Shown: positions 38,795-49,143 of the stretch, piece by piece | Layout of the letters: every line of letters begins with the position of its first letter | How positions within the stretch are numbered: the first letter of the stretch is position 1 | Source: Dendrolimus kikuchii | Taxonomy: Eukaryota; Arthropoda; Insecta; Lepidoptera; Lasiocampidae | Assembly (NCBI GenBank): GCA_019925095.2 | Contig: CM034388.1 | Span: 31,192,934 to 31,256,933, forward strand | Length of the DNA: 64,000 nucleotides | Reading direction: 5' to 3' | Program-made: the position numbers and the translations under genes | Notes under the pieces: generated by a model | Told to the model about the DNA's origin: nothing | The model's database searches: none | What the model saw: the letters and a program-made list of their open reading frames with translations, nothing else

Positions 38795-38996
38795 CTAGCT
38801 GTGCCCGCGACGTCGTCCGCGTGGAATTTGCTTTCAAAACCCTCCGAATTTGAAACATTCTTCATTGGTGCTCCGCTCCTATTGGTCTTAGCGTGATGAT
38901 ATATAACCTATAGCCTTCCTCGATGAATGGGCTATCCAACACTGAAATTATTTTTCAAATCAGTCCAGTAGTTCCTGAGATTAGCGCGTAGTATAT
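38795..38996 (-). mobile_element. Helitron-like element, type A
   Basis: CTAG at 38798-38795 (3' end on minus), full body back to CGCGCTAATCTC. The 5' end is replaced by a block (38992-39065) also found beside the 11491 copy. Confidence 0.8.
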
Positions 38997-39069
38997 TTGG
39001 CTACAACACTAATACTTACATTTTAAATGTCGCGATATATTTTGAATGAAACGCCCGAATTGACTATGG

Positions 39070-39530
39070 GCTGTAAGTGAATAATCTTTTATTGTCTGTA
39101 GCCAGCAAGAAAACAAACTGGCACAGACTTGATCGAAACTGGTTATCGGCGCTTACCAACGTTTGCAACGCCAGGAACAATGTTAACGCATAGCCAGCCT
39201 TTAGAATAGGATAGAGAAGGTACCCATCCCCGGGTGCCCTAAGTGAGAGCCAAGCATAGGGGTGTCATAGATATGATACCTACTGTTCAGTTTTTGTGAC
39301 AACCCATAAAAGCGCATAGGAGAGGCGCAGGTTAGGTTTAATGGGTTGCCTGACGGCCGGCCATCTCTCGTCTCTCCGCTTGGAGGCCACGGTGGGCATC
39401 CGGCCGATCAGGAGTCCCACACATCCCTCGGTGTAAAGCCTTCTCCTCAGGCCCGAGGATAGTGTCCCAAGAAAATACATTCCCCCTGCGTCATGAAAAA
39501 AGGGTGGATGAGACACGGGGGATGGAATAC
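39070..39530. other. Unassigned segment
   Basis: Contains GCGCTTACCAACGTTTGCAACGCC (vaguely SINE-A tail-like) and a GC-rich block GGGTTGCCTGACGGCCGGCC near 39343. A 147-codon minus frame (39280-39723) has no domain. Possibly old retroposon sequence. Confidence 0.3.
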
Positions 39531-39591
39531 AGGCGATGGGATAGGTGATGGGATAGGGTAATGGTATAGGGTGATGGGATAGGATGGATGG
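39531..39591 (+). repeat. Short 13-bp minisatellite array
   Basis: Four to five degenerate GATGGGATAGGGT units, an outlier of the main array at 39722. Confidence 0.75.
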
Positions 39592-39721
39592 TGTTACGGC
39601 GTAGCGCCAGTGTGCATTGGAGTTCGGCACGGGATGTACACGCATTATAATATTAAAGGTGATATAAAATAAATCGTCTTTCCTTTTGGTCACCCACGCG
39701 TAACAAGTGTATAGTCTTAAC

Positions 39722-39954
39722 AATGGGATAGAGTGATGGGATAGGATGATGGGATAGGGTTATGGAATAGGGTGATGGGATAGGGTGATGGGATAGGGTG
39801 ACGGGATAGGGTGATGGGATAGGGTGATGGGATAGAGTGATGGGATAGGGTGATGGGATAGGGTGATGGAATAGGGTGATGAGATAGGATGATGATATAG
39901 GGTGATGGGATAGGGTGATGGGATAGGGTGATGGGATAGGGTGATGGGATAGAG
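39722..39954 (+). repeat. 13-bp minisatellite, about 18 units
   Basis: Tandem GATGGGATAGGGT with scattered single-base variants. Because 13 is not a multiple of 3, three units (39 nt) make a 13-residue peptide period, which opens long repetitive frames on the minus strand. Not a CRISPR array: there are no spacers. Confidence 0.9.
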
Positions 39955-39999
39955 AAGGGGAGAAAGGCCACCGGAAGTCGTACTCACCGTACAAAACAC

Positions 40000-40570
40000 A
40001 ATTAAGTCGAGTCATTTCGTGGCGATAAGATTGAATATCACAGACAGACTATTTATAAATCTGAATATTAAATGAATGAAAAATTATGATGAAACTGTTT
40101 CAATGCCTAAAATTTCATTAAAATCCGCGGAGTCGTTTTAAAACTTATACACAGGCCTATACAGACAGACACAGTCAATTTCTTATCTATCATTCCGTAA
40201 AAAGTATTTTTACATCAACAAGTAAAACTACATACATACATACATAGTAAAACTAAACCCTGTTTTATTAAATAGTGAAATGGCAAAAACATATTCGACC
40301 TAACTCCATAAAGAAAGTTAAACTATAATTGAATAAAAAGCTATAAAAACGTGCAATAGCAGCTTAGTGTGGTGTGGCGTGGCGTGGCGGGGCGTGGGCG
40401 CTTTCAAATTACAACGATTGTACGAAAAGTTATGAACATCGGCTTCGAAACTCTGTAACCGTATAATAGGCACATTAAACCATCAATACTACATCAGTTA
40501 TCTTGACTTGAAAACCAAGTTCTCATGCACCCAATATTCATGATTATTCCACCATGATTCCATCTTCAAT
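40000..40570. other. AT-rich spacer
   Basis: A GTGTGGCGTGGCGTGGCGGGG tract near 40370 is the only notable sequence. No gene. Confidence 0.4.
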
Positions 40571-40571
40571 A

Positions 40572-41186
40572 CGTTAGATAGATAGATAACACTTTATTGT
40601 ACACTATTACAGAAAAACTTACGAACTAGTATTAGTCTAGTTGGGTACAAAGGGCGGTCTTATCGCTAAAAAGCGATCTCTTCCAGACAACCCGTGGCAA
40701 GAATATTCTGATTAGGAATGGCGACGGTGGTATACATAATACCTAACCTAACTATACTATATATACAAATATAAGTTATATACATATACAAGATATGGTG
40801 ATAATATGCAACTATTTAAACATAATAAACATATAACTATATGCAATATAATATCTACTAATTATATAAAATTACATATCATTATATTGCAGATAGAATT
40901 TCCTGACTAAGTTCTTAAATGTTATTAGGGATTTTGCTTGTCTGACAGCAACAGGCAATGAGTTCCAAAGTTGGACAGCCTTAACCGTGAAAGAATTATT
41001 GAAGAACGTTGTATTATGAATAGGAGTAATAAGTCTATGTTGACGGAAAAGGCGTAAATTGTGAGAGCAAGAAATAAATTCGAAGCGTTCTTTAAGGTAC
41101 TGTGGAGTGTTAGGGATGAATAAAATACTATAAAGCAATGATAGAATGTGAGTACGTACGTTCTTTATTATGCATACATAACCCAA
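40572..41186 (-). pseudogene. CR1/Jockey-like LINE 3' end (TATC-tailed)
   Basis: The minus frame 41186-40872 ends ...LRLFRQHRLITPIHNTTFFN then NSFTVKAVQLWNSLPVAVRQ and FKNLVRKFYL, a standard RT C-terminal tail, in an intact 104-codon stretch. The 3' UTR (TTGTCTGGAAGAGATCGCTTT, AGCGATAAGACCGCC) ends GTGTACAATAAAGTGTTATC then (TATC)n. A plus-strand relative lies at 46555-46733 and its UTR at 47219-47560. Confidence 0.8.
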
Positions 41187-41250
41187 TAACCTAAAGGAAG
41201 TATTTAAACAACAACTGAAAAATAAATAAATTAATTATCTTTAAATTATT

Positions 41251-41530
41251 CATCTGTGCTGGAACAGGACAGGAAGATAGAACAAACCATAGCCAGGTGG
41301 TCAGACCTCGGCTCATCTGGTCGGCTACCACACTTGGTCATGAATATGCCTCCATACTTATCTTGAGTTATTACCTTGTGTGTGTGTGTGTGTATATCAG
41401 TTTCCGAACATGGCAACACCAATGTACTGCTAAAGGTGCTACACATTAGTAGCACCTTTGGCAGAACATTCGTAATATCTTTGGTGGTGCAAATTTCCAT
41501 AGACGACGGTAACTACTTTTTCATGTAGCG
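41251..41530 (+). mobile_element. SINE-A related, strongly divergent
   Basis: Only scattered blocks survive: AACCATAGCCAGGTGGT, CGGCTACCACACTTGGTC, GGTGCAAATTTCCATAG. It contains a (GT)n tract. Confidence 0.5.
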
Positions 41531-41584
41531 AGCTAGTAATTCGTCTGTGGTAACTCCTATTAATATTTTCTTAAGTTTTCGCGA

Positions 41585-41766
41585 CTTGTATACATAATAA
41601 AATTAAAACTGAATAATTAAAATGAACAAGTTGGCGGTAGGCTAAATAAAACTTTAACAATACTCGTTGACACTTGACATCTTTGTCTTGCGTGATCACA
41701 GTCGGAATAATAAAAATCAAATAAATTACCGCGCTTAAAACCGGTAAAACATAGTTTTATTATGTA
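41585..41766. mobile_element. Fold-back type B, degraded copy
   Basis: Retains ACTTGTATACATAATAAAA, ACTCGTTGACACTTGACATC, GTGATCAC and ACCGCGCTTAAAACCGG; most of the left arm is gone. Confidence 0.65.
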
Positions 41767-42400
41767 TCCCTATTAATGTTATAAATGCGAAAGTAACTCT
41801 GTCTGTCTGTTACGTTTTCACGGAAAAACTACGGGACCGATTTGGCTGAAATTCGGTACATATGTAATTTTAATACCGAGGGCGGCCAAGGGATACTTTT
41901 CATCCCGGATAATGGGATAGATTTTGGGACAGATTTATGTAAAGGTTACCCCGGAAACTAGGATAGGTTTTGTGATTTTGTTATGTTTGTTTATTTGGTC
42001 CATTAAGTCCATTAAGCCCATTTAGTCTTTTTTGTCATTTTTGTCAAGTTTTGTCATTTATGTACTTTACAGATAGATGCAGAAGTTGTGGAAGGCCTCG
42101 ACACACCTTCCATGATCAAATTGATCGTGTACTAGCAGAAGGTGATGTCAGGAGCCTTAAGAACAGACGAGCTTGCATGACAAGAGTTATGAATGTCAAA
42201 GAGGCAAGTGAGGTGTGTAAGAATAAGCCTAAATGGCACTCTGTTGTTCGTGCCTACCCCGCAAGGGAACTGGCGTGAAGTTATGTATGTATGTATGTAT
42301 GTACAGATAGACGCGGGATGGGTAACATGGGTTGAAATTTTAACAGATATGAGTTGGCTCAGTTTAGACAGCTTTTCCTCAATTATAATTGTAACCAACG
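41767..42400 (+). mobile_element. Helitron-like element, type C 5' end, interrupted
   Basis: A|TCCCTATTAATGTTATAAATG start, then GCGAAAGTAACTCTGTCTG, ACGGAAAAACTAC, CCGATTTGGCTGAAA, ATCCCGG and a degenerate 9-bp TCCATTAAG tract. It is interrupted by an ATGT-tailed LINE at 42077-42301. The 3' end is not found; the right limit is approximate. Confidence 0.7.
42077..42301 (+). mobile_element. ATGT-tailed RTE-like LINE fragment with TSD
   Basis: RT C-terminus plus (ATGT)n, flanked by TACAGATAG at 42068-42076 and 42302-42310. The related Helitron at 51160 shows the uninterrupted version (TTTACATATAGACAG). Confidence 0.85.
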
Positions 42401-42880
42401 GACAGTGATATACGAACTTTCCTCAATACCGTTTCCTTTTGAAACAATATTGGGGGTAGTTGCAAATTAAAATTACAACTAAGTAGATAAAAAAGGTTTG
42501 ACGGTATATTGATCATGTAAACCGACCCCAGTAGAAATTATAATCTGAAAAGTTTGTTACAAAACGGACTGGGGATTAACTACGGGACGATTTACGCCGG
42601 ATGAGACGGTAATAATTAATGTTTTCTTTTGAAAGAGAGGCCCCGGCCGCGTTTTGTAATCGAAAATTCACAAAGCCAGCCCGCCCGAGGATTAAGCCGA
42701 CTGATTAGTCGGGATCAGACGGAAATATTACAGGTAAAAATGCTTAACGTTAGATAAAACATCGTTATAATCCGTACAGACATCATGTATTTAATTTATG
42801 TGTATATATAACCTATAGATAATTTATTTATTTATTTAATTATGGAAAACCTACAGCTAAACACAATTTGATTAGATAAC
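42401..42880. other. Unassigned spacer
   Basis: No coding frame. An AATTACGACTAAG-type AT-rich region with one GC-rich patch (GGCCCCGGCCGCG near 42640). Confidence 0.35.
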
Positions 42881-42885
42881 TATGA

Positions 42886-43388
42886 TTAATAAAATAAAAA
42901 AACTTCGTTTAAAAAAGTATAAAATAACTTATTTCTAAAGCTATTATTATTAATATATATTATCTAAAACATCTTAAAGTCGGTGCTTAGTAATTTTCAA
43001 AAAAATATAGTAATTTTTATGTTTTACTTTGCACCGACTTGAAGATGTTTTAGATAATATATATTAATAATAATAGCTTTAGAAATAAAGTTATATTATA
43101 CTTTTTAGTTTTTGAAGTCGGTTTTTTTAAACGAAGTTTTTTATTTTTTTTGTTACTTTTTAGTGTCTAGCTATGTATGGGTAGACCTACGAAAGGTGCC
43201 GCGCTCCTTAAAAAATATAGGTCCCAAGAAACGGGGACAAAAAAATGTTCGTAAAATGAAAACTACTGGACCAAGCTATGTTAAATGTTTAGGGGACCAA
43301 ATGTCAACTATTCCGCATCAAACTAAACAAGAATCACGTAAATCGGATCATAAATCTCGGAGTAATTGGTGAACATACATAAAAAAAT
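42886..43388 (+). mobile_element. Fold-back element, type A
   Basis: Hairpin arms 42912-42986 and 43031-43106 (~75 bp, loop 44 bp) carry CTTATTTCTAAAGC...ATATATTATCTAAAACATCTT..GTCGGTGC. A ~270-bp shoulder follows (GGTAGACCTACGAAAGGTGCC, GGTCCCAAGAAACGGGG, ACTACTGGACCAAGC). The same shoulder, inverted, occurs at 59676-60000 and 63400-63860. Confidence 0.85.
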
Positions 43389-43390
43389 CT

Positions 43391-43570
43391 AATCTCTGCA
43401 GGAACGGAGAAAGAATACAATTTCCTACGGCCGGGCGGCCTGTCGTAAGAGGCGACTTAACAACCCACAGCCAGGTGGTAGAGCATTTGCCCGACTGGAT
43501 GGCTATCATCCCTGGTCTAAAGTATGCCGCCATAACAACCTTGAGTTGTGTTCCGGCATTAGTGACCAGG
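43391..43570 (+). mobile_element. SINE-A 5' half
   Basis: CTGCAGGAACGGAGAAAG to ATTAGTGACCAGG, joined tail-first to an inverted copy. Confidence 0.78.
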
Positions 43571-43869
43571 AGTTGCAGGAGTTCAGCAGACAGGCAGACG
43601 GCCTACTTGATGGAACGCGGTTAACATCGCCTATGGACATTTGCAACACCAAAGGTGCTACAAATGCGCTGCTGCTCTCTTAAGGGGGACCTGGTCACTA
43701 ATGCCGGAACACAACTCAAGGTTGTTATGGCGACATACTTTAGACCAGGGGTGGTAGCCATCCAGTCGGGAAAATGCCCTACCACCTGGCTGTGGGTTGT
43801 TTTGTCGCCTCTTACGACAGGCCGCCCCAACGCAGGAAATTGTATTCTTTCTCCGTTCCTGCACGGATA
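43571..43869 (-). mobile_element. SINE-A, nearly complete, no A-tail
   Basis: Minus-strand copy directly abutting the plus-strand half copy. The poly(A) side is lost at the junction. Confidence 0.8.
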
Positions 43870-44230
43870 AAAACAACAAATAACCCGTTATTTCAACCGG
43901 AAGAAAGAGATAAAAAATAAAAGTTAAATGTTTTATCACATTGTTTAATGAACCACGTTCTGTTCCGCCTGTTGCGTCCCAATAGCTTTCTTACCCCGTT
44001 ATTTTTTTAGTATTTGGTTCACTTTTCATGACGAAAATTAAAATATAATAAATATAGCAGTAATTTATCTATACAGTCTGTTGAACACTTCTTTACATAT
44101 CTATAAGTTTACGAACACTAACCTAAATAGATAAAAACAAAAAAAAATGTTTGTTTTCCATATTTAAATTATAAAATATGGCCAGTATGAAAGCTAGTCA
44201 TAAACAGAGAAACCTTTTTTATATTAATAT
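43870..44230. other. AT-rich spacer
   Basis: No feature recognised. Confidence 0.4.
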
Positions 44231-44609
44231 TTTTATTTTTATTTTATGGCTTGGCAGCTAGGCCTTTAAGCCAGATCGAGAATTTTATATATTAGATTTT
44301 TATTTTTATTTTATGGCTTGGCAGCTCGGCCTTTAAGCGAGATCTTAGATTTAATGTAATTTCTTCATTTTCTTAAACCTATGTGTAGCACAGCTGAACT
44401 GTAGGTTAACAGATAGTGACATTTAACGGAGTTATTGTGACAACTCAAAAGGACACATTTGACTATACAGTTCACATTTCTCACAAAACACATAATTACT
44501 ACTCAAAAACTATCAATATCCTACAACTATTGTTCATTTTAGAGTAATTTTACACATTTTTTGAAAATGAAACTGCACAGCACAACATCGCCTTTCAGTC
44601 CGCCAAAAA
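44231..44609 (-). repeat. Rep-300 repeat with duplicated 3' end
   Basis: Minus-strand copy. The TTTTATGGCTTGGCAGCT...GGCCTTTAAG end occurs twice (44243-44281 and 44311-44345), a local tandem duplication of the tail. Confidence 0.72.
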
Positions 44610-45143
44610 CTCCAGTGAAACCTTTGTTAATATTCTAAGACAGACCCTCAAGTAGTTTCTCTCATAGGAGTGTGTCCAAGAGGTTAATAACGTGATGGAT
44701 TTTAAAATTGATTTATTGAATAAATATTGCTAACATTGTCTTCTAAAACACAGGTAAAGTATCGATGTATTGTTACTCTGTTTCACAAGATTAAACTAGA
44801 TGGCGCTGTTCAAAAACGAGCAAATCCTACATGGCGCGGACGAGTTCTAAAAAAATGAAAGGTAATATTAAGTTTTGTCAACAATTTATAAGTAGTGTAG
44901 CGCAGACAACGCAAGATGTAATTTGAAAGTGTGACATCATCAATGAGGGATTTTTAATTACTCGAAGCGAAGGAAGAGTGGAGCATCGGTCACTCGAACA
45001 CTTAATAAATGAATTTAAATGAAACGGGCACATGCGGAATCCCTGCATGCCCTCGTCTTGGCAGATTTGGTACGAGTGACGGCTGGTGTGCTCCCGAGGG
45101 CTGCCATCTGTAGCTGGACGTTTACGGAGGTCGGAGGTTATTA
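44610..45143. other. Unassigned spacer
   Basis: No domain in the frames here; the 44878-45342 minus frame overlaps the next element and has no recognisable motif. Confidence 0.35.
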
Positions 45144-45158
45144 GACTCCCTTCAGCTC

Positions 45159-45615
45159 TGAACAAGATCGAGAGAGAGGTGCGCATACGTCCCGCGGGTA
45201 GCGACGTCAATCGGGGAGACGCAAATATGCGCAAGTTCTCCTCCCGTAATTCCGCTACAGGGGTCCTCCAGCATCTGGGGAGCGGAGGATCAAACCCCTG
45301 TCGACAAAATGACTTTGCTTCTCCCGTTGCATTCTCAAGCACTGATGCGCAGGATCAGCGTGGACGTAACTACATTCTAAGTCTCACGCTTTTCCTACCA
45401 TGACCGCCGGGCACATGGTAGGAAGGGGGTTTTAGTGGAGTATTAGCCCATGGGTTAACTCTTTAATAGCGGTACCTTGCTGAGTTTCCACACAAGCTGG
45501 CAATTGACTCTGTTATCTGCTCCATCTTCAGTGAATAACTATACTTGCTTTGGTCTAATCCCAGTAAAAGACCCGGTAGTCTACGAAATGGATTTCCCCC
45601 TGCCTCAAAAAAAAA
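45159..45615 (+). mobile_element. R1-type LINE 3' UTR fragment
   Basis: From about 45365 it parallels the 15.7-15.99 kb R1 3' UTR: CGTAACTACATTCTAAGTCTC, GGCACATGGTAGGA, GGGTTTTAGTGG, TTTCCACACAAGCTGGC, TGGTCTAATCCC, ending in poly(A). A possible target duplication is GACTCCCTTCAGCTC (45144-45158) / GTCTCCCTTCGGCTC (45616-45630), two differences. Confidence 0.65.
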
Positions 45616-45762
45616 GTCTCCCTTCGGCTCCATATAATCCAGTCCATTAGAGAATGATGTCGGTAGATTCGCTGTCTTTCCCTTCGTGCTGTCTCTTTAG
45701 TGGACATTACTGTGCCTTAGGACACAGCACTCACCTCGTGTATACAATGTTACATACATATA

Positions 45763-46171
45763 TACATCCATAACTTCACGCCAGTTCCCTTGCAGGGTAG
45801 GCACGAGCAACAGAGCGCCGTTTAGACTTAGTCTTACACACCTCACTTGCTTCTTTGACGTTCATAACTCTTGTCATGCACACGCGTCTGTTCTTAAGGC
45901 TCTTGACATCACCTTCTGCCAGTACACGATCAGTTTGATCATGGAAGGTGTGGCGTGGCCTTCCACGACTTCTGCATCCATCCACTTTTGTAATGTATAT
46001 CTGTTTAGTCATTCTTTCATCATGAATTCTTTCCACACGCCCGAACCACCGGAGCATTCCTTTCCTTATCTTCACCCCGACACTCTCTTTCAGACCAACT
46101 CTCTTTCTTATTTCGGTATTACGAACGCGGTCCGCGAGCGTCACTCCGCAGATTTTGCGCAGTGCTCGCAT
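45763..46171 (-). pseudogene. ATGT-tailed RTE-like LINE, longest 3' fragment
   Basis: The minus frame reads RKICGVTLADRVRNTEIRKR, then VGVKIRKGMLRWFGRVERIH, GCRSRGRPRHTFHDQTDRVL and ...YPARELA. The DRVRNTEIRKR...RWFGHVER block is the conserved end of RTE-type/endonuclease-RT proteins, which gives the family its assignment. 131 codons without a stop. The CATA tract lies at the 3' end. Confidence 0.8.
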
Positions 46172-46199
46172 CTAATAAACAATGCTGTACTTCTATCTA

Positions 46200-46554
46200 G
46201 CAAATCCCGTTCGTAGGGCAAAAAGGTAAATAAATAAATAGAAGTTATATGTCGCCGTCTCTAAAACCCCAAAAAACCTAATTGAATTAAGGTAATCAGT
46301 GTTAATTTAAAACACATCTAACTGTCTTTTCTGCGACACTTAAGTGCTTTGGAGCCGAATTAAATCGCATGAGCTTTTATATCTTTTTAACAAGATTAAG
46401 GGACGACGTCAGCAGTCTCTTGGAGGATAATAAAACGCATTGTTTACGTCTTGTGAATAATTTAAACATCCTTTTGAATTTTGATCCGTAATTTGCATAT
46501 ATAAACATTTAAATTCCTTCGCCTATCCACTGTCCACAGTTTGCGCTCTGATAC
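46200..46554. other. AT-rich spacer
   Basis: No feature recognised. Confidence 0.35.
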
Positions 46555-46733
46555 GTATTGAAAACTTATGACACCTGCACACTCTTCATCCTATTATGAT
46601 AACTCTTTTACAGTGCAGGCTGTCAAAGTTTGAAATATGTTGCCTGTTACTGTCAGAGAGGCCAATTCATTACCAACATTTAGAAATTTACTCGGCAAAC
46701 ACTATTTGTCTACAAATAGCTATGTCTGATTAA
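46555..46733 (+). pseudogene. CR1/Jockey-like LINE RT C-terminus
   Basis: SYYDNSFTVQAVKV, stop, NMLPVTVREANSLPTFRNLL and GKHYLSTNSYV then stop. It aligns to the 40872-41186 fragment (NSFTVKAVQLWNSLPVAVR); the in-frame TGA stands where that copy has Trp. Confidence 0.75.
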
Positions 46734-46821
46734 CATAATCTTGCTAATACATTTATTATAATAACTTATGTATTATTGTATTTATATGACTATATATGTA
46801 TATATGTATTTGTATACGTAT

Positions 46822-47134
46822 TATCCGTGCAGGAACGGAGAAAGAATACAATTTCCTGCGTTGGGGCAGCCTGTCGTAAGAGGCGACAAAACAACCCACA
46901 GCCAGGTGGTAGGGCATTTGCCTGACTGGGTGGCTACCACCCCTGGTCTAAAGTATGCCACCATAACAACCTTGAGTTGTGTTCCGGCATTAGTGACCAG
47001 GTTCCGGTCTCCTTTAAGAGAGCAGCAGCGCATTTGTAGCATCTTTGGTGTTGCAAGTGTCCATAGGCGATGGTATCCGCCTTCCATCAAGTGGGCCGTC
47101 TGACTGTCTGCTGAACTCCTGCAATAAAAAAAAA
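46822..47134 (+). mobile_element. SINE-A, full length
   Basis: ATCCGTGCAGGAACGG to CTCCTGCAATAAAAAAAAA; few differences from the consensus seen by eye. Confidence 0.8.
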
Positions 47135-47218
47135 CGTTTTTCTTAAATTACTTTGAGTATTTATGTATATATTGCCTTTTCCTGTACCATCTACATCACC
47201 TGATTCAAATTGCTTTGA

Positions 47219-47560
47219 TTTAGGTTGCCTGGAAGAGATCGCTTTGAGCGATAAGGCCGTCTATTGTATTGCCTAAAAAATATTGTAAATATGGTCTGTT
47301 TTTGTACATACATACATACATAACTTCACGCCAGTTCCCTTGCGGGGTAGGCATGAAAAACATAGCGCCATTCAGGCTTATTCTTACACACCTCACTTGC
47401 CTCTTTGACATTCATAACTCTTGTCATGCACGCTCGTCTGTTCTTAAGGCTCCTGACATCACCTTCTGCTAGTACACGATCAATTTGTGGTTAGGTCTGT
47501 TTTTGTAATTGTATATTTTGGTGTGCAATAAAGTGTTATCTCTCTTTCTCTCTCTCTATA
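47219..47560 (+). mobile_element. TATC-type LINE 3' UTR, interrupted
   Basis: GGTTGCCTGGAAGAGATCGC, TTGAGCGATAAGGCCG, then after an inserted ATGT-tailed LINE, GTGTGCAATAAAGTGTTATC and (TCTC)n. It matches the UTR at 40572-40710. Confidence 0.72.
47307..47493 (-). mobile_element. ATGT-tailed LINE fragment with 14-bp TSD
   Basis: Flanked by exact GGTCTGTTTTTGTA (47293-47306 and 47494-47507). Both boundaries are unambiguous; the insertion is in a LINE 3' UTR. Confidence 0.9.
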
Positions 47561-47602
47561 AACATAAAACAATTGTTTCGTTGCATTTCTTGTTTAGTAT
47601 TA

Positions 47603-47853
47603 GTAATCCGTGCAGGAATGTAGACAGAATACTAATTCGTGGTGCAGGGCAGCCTGTCGTAAGAGGCGACAAAAGAACGCGCATAAAGAAGTGGTTTTCT
47701 CGTCTGGATGGCTACCACTCCTGGTCATGCTACTACCACAACATTCAGTTGTGTTCAGTTGCATTGGTTGCTAGGTTCCAGTTCCTCCTTCGAGGTTGGC
47801 AGCACATTAGATAGACCGTCGCCTGTCGAAACATTATTAGGATAAAAAATTAC
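47603..47853 (+). mobile_element. SINE-A related, divergent
   Basis: ATCCGTGCAGGAATGTAGAC, GCCTGTCGTAAGAGGCGAC, GATGGCTACCACTCCTGGTC, CTAGGTTCCAGT; the tail is GTCGCCTGTCG...AAAAAATTAC. A distinct older subfamily. Confidence 0.65.
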
Positions 47854-47971
47854 AAAATAAATATTAAATTAGGTTCCTGAATCTTCTCTCGTTTTTAAAT
47901 TCACTGTACAAACTCTTGTATGGCGTAGTTCTCCTCGAATAATTTCCAATTTTTAATTGGCTCCAGATATT

Positions 47972-48280
47972 CTATACGTGCAGGAACGGAGAAATAATAC
48001 AATTTCCTGCGGCCGGGCGGCCTGTCGTAAGAAGCGACTTAACAACCCACAGCCAGGTGGTAGGGCATTTGCTCGACTGGATGGCGACCACCCCTGGTGT
48101 AGAGTATGTCGCCATAACAATCTTCGAGTTGTGTTCCGGCATTAGTGACCAGGTTCCAGTCTCCTTTAAGAGAGCATCAGCGCATTTGCATCACTTTTGG
48201 TGTTGCAAATGTCCATAAGCGATGGTAACCGCTTTCCATTAAGTGGGCCGTCTGCCTGTCTGTTGAATTCTTGCAATAAT
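47972..48280 (+). mobile_element. SINE-A, full length
   Basis: ATACGTGCAGGAACGG to TTGCAATAATATATAT; the A-tail is replaced by an AT repeat in which the next LINE inserted. Confidence 0.78.
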
Positions 48281-48289
48281 ATATATATA

Positions 48290-48615
48290 TATATACATAC
48301 ATAATTTCACGCCAGTTCCCTTGCGGGGTAGGCACGAATAACAGAGTGCCATTTAGGCTTATTCTTACACACCTCACTTGCCTCTTTGACATTCATAACT
48401 CTTGTCATGCAAGCTCGTCTGTTCTTAAGGCTCCTGACATCACCTTCTGCTAGTACACGATCAATTTGATCATGGAAGGTGTGTCGTGGTCTTCCACGAC
48501 TTCTGCATCCGTCCACTTTTGCATTGTATATCTGTTTAATCATTCTTTCATCATGCATTCTTTCCACATGCCCGAACCACCGGAGCATTCCTTTCCTTAC
48601 CTTCACCCCGACACC
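48290..48615 (-). mobile_element. ATGT-tailed RTE-like LINE fragment
   Basis: 99-codon intact RT tail on minus (KVRKGMLRWFGHVERMHDER...). Flanked on both sides by (AT)n, probably a duplicated ATATATATATA target. Confidence 0.8.
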
Positions 48616-48623
48616 CTATATAT

Positions 48624-48708
48624 ATATAATCTGTATTAACGCCTGCTCTTGAAACAAGAGGTACGCACTAGAAGTGTGACCCGCAGCCCAGCTGCGGGGT
48701 AAACTCAT
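48624..48708 (+). mobile_element. Helitron-like 3' tip, type C
   Basis: GCTCTTGAAACAAGAGGTACG, then a perfect hairpin CCCGCAG/CTGCGGG and GGTAAACTC; the terminal CTAG has mutated to CATA. Confidence 0.6.
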
Positions 48709-48796
48709 ATTGAAAATAAATATCACACATAAAACGTAACAACAATATAGCGTGTAAGATTTAATACTTTTGTAAAAATAAATCAACATAAAAAAG

Positions 48797-49113
48797 TTTT
48801 TTTTTTTTAATTGCAGGAGTTCCGCAGACAGGCAGACGGCCCACTTGATGGAAAGCGGTTACCATCGCCTATGGACATTTGCAACACCAAAGGTGCTACA
48901 AATGCGCTGCTGCTCTCTTAATGGAGACTGGAACCTGGTCACTAATGCCGGAACACAACATAAGGTTGTTATGGCGGCATACTCTAGACCAGGGGTGGTC
49001 GCCATCCAGTCGAGCAAATACCCTACCATCTGGCTGTGGGTTGTTTAGTCGCCTCTTACACCAGGCCGCCTGGCCGCAGGAAGTTGTATTCTTTCTCCGT
49101 TCCTGCACGGATA
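48797..49113 (-). mobile_element. SINE-A, full length
   Basis: Poly(T) at 48797-48808, TTGCAGGAGTTCCGCAG, and GTTCCTGCACGGAT at the far end. Confidence 0.82.
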
Positions 49114-49143
49114 AAAGTATGGAAGGTGTGCGTAGAATTTCAA

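Noticed and set aside
39722..39954. CRISPR-like array
   Set aside because: Units are contiguous with no spacers, and the genome is clearly eukaryotic.
39653..40015. Pro/Ser/His repetitive minus-strand protein
   Set aside because: Direct consequence of the 13-bp minisatellite; the 13-residue period is three units read in frame.
45776..46216. Plus-strand 93-codon frame at 45935-46216
   Set aside because: Antisense to the ATGT-tailed LINE RT fragment; the same antisense frame appears in the 58079 copy.
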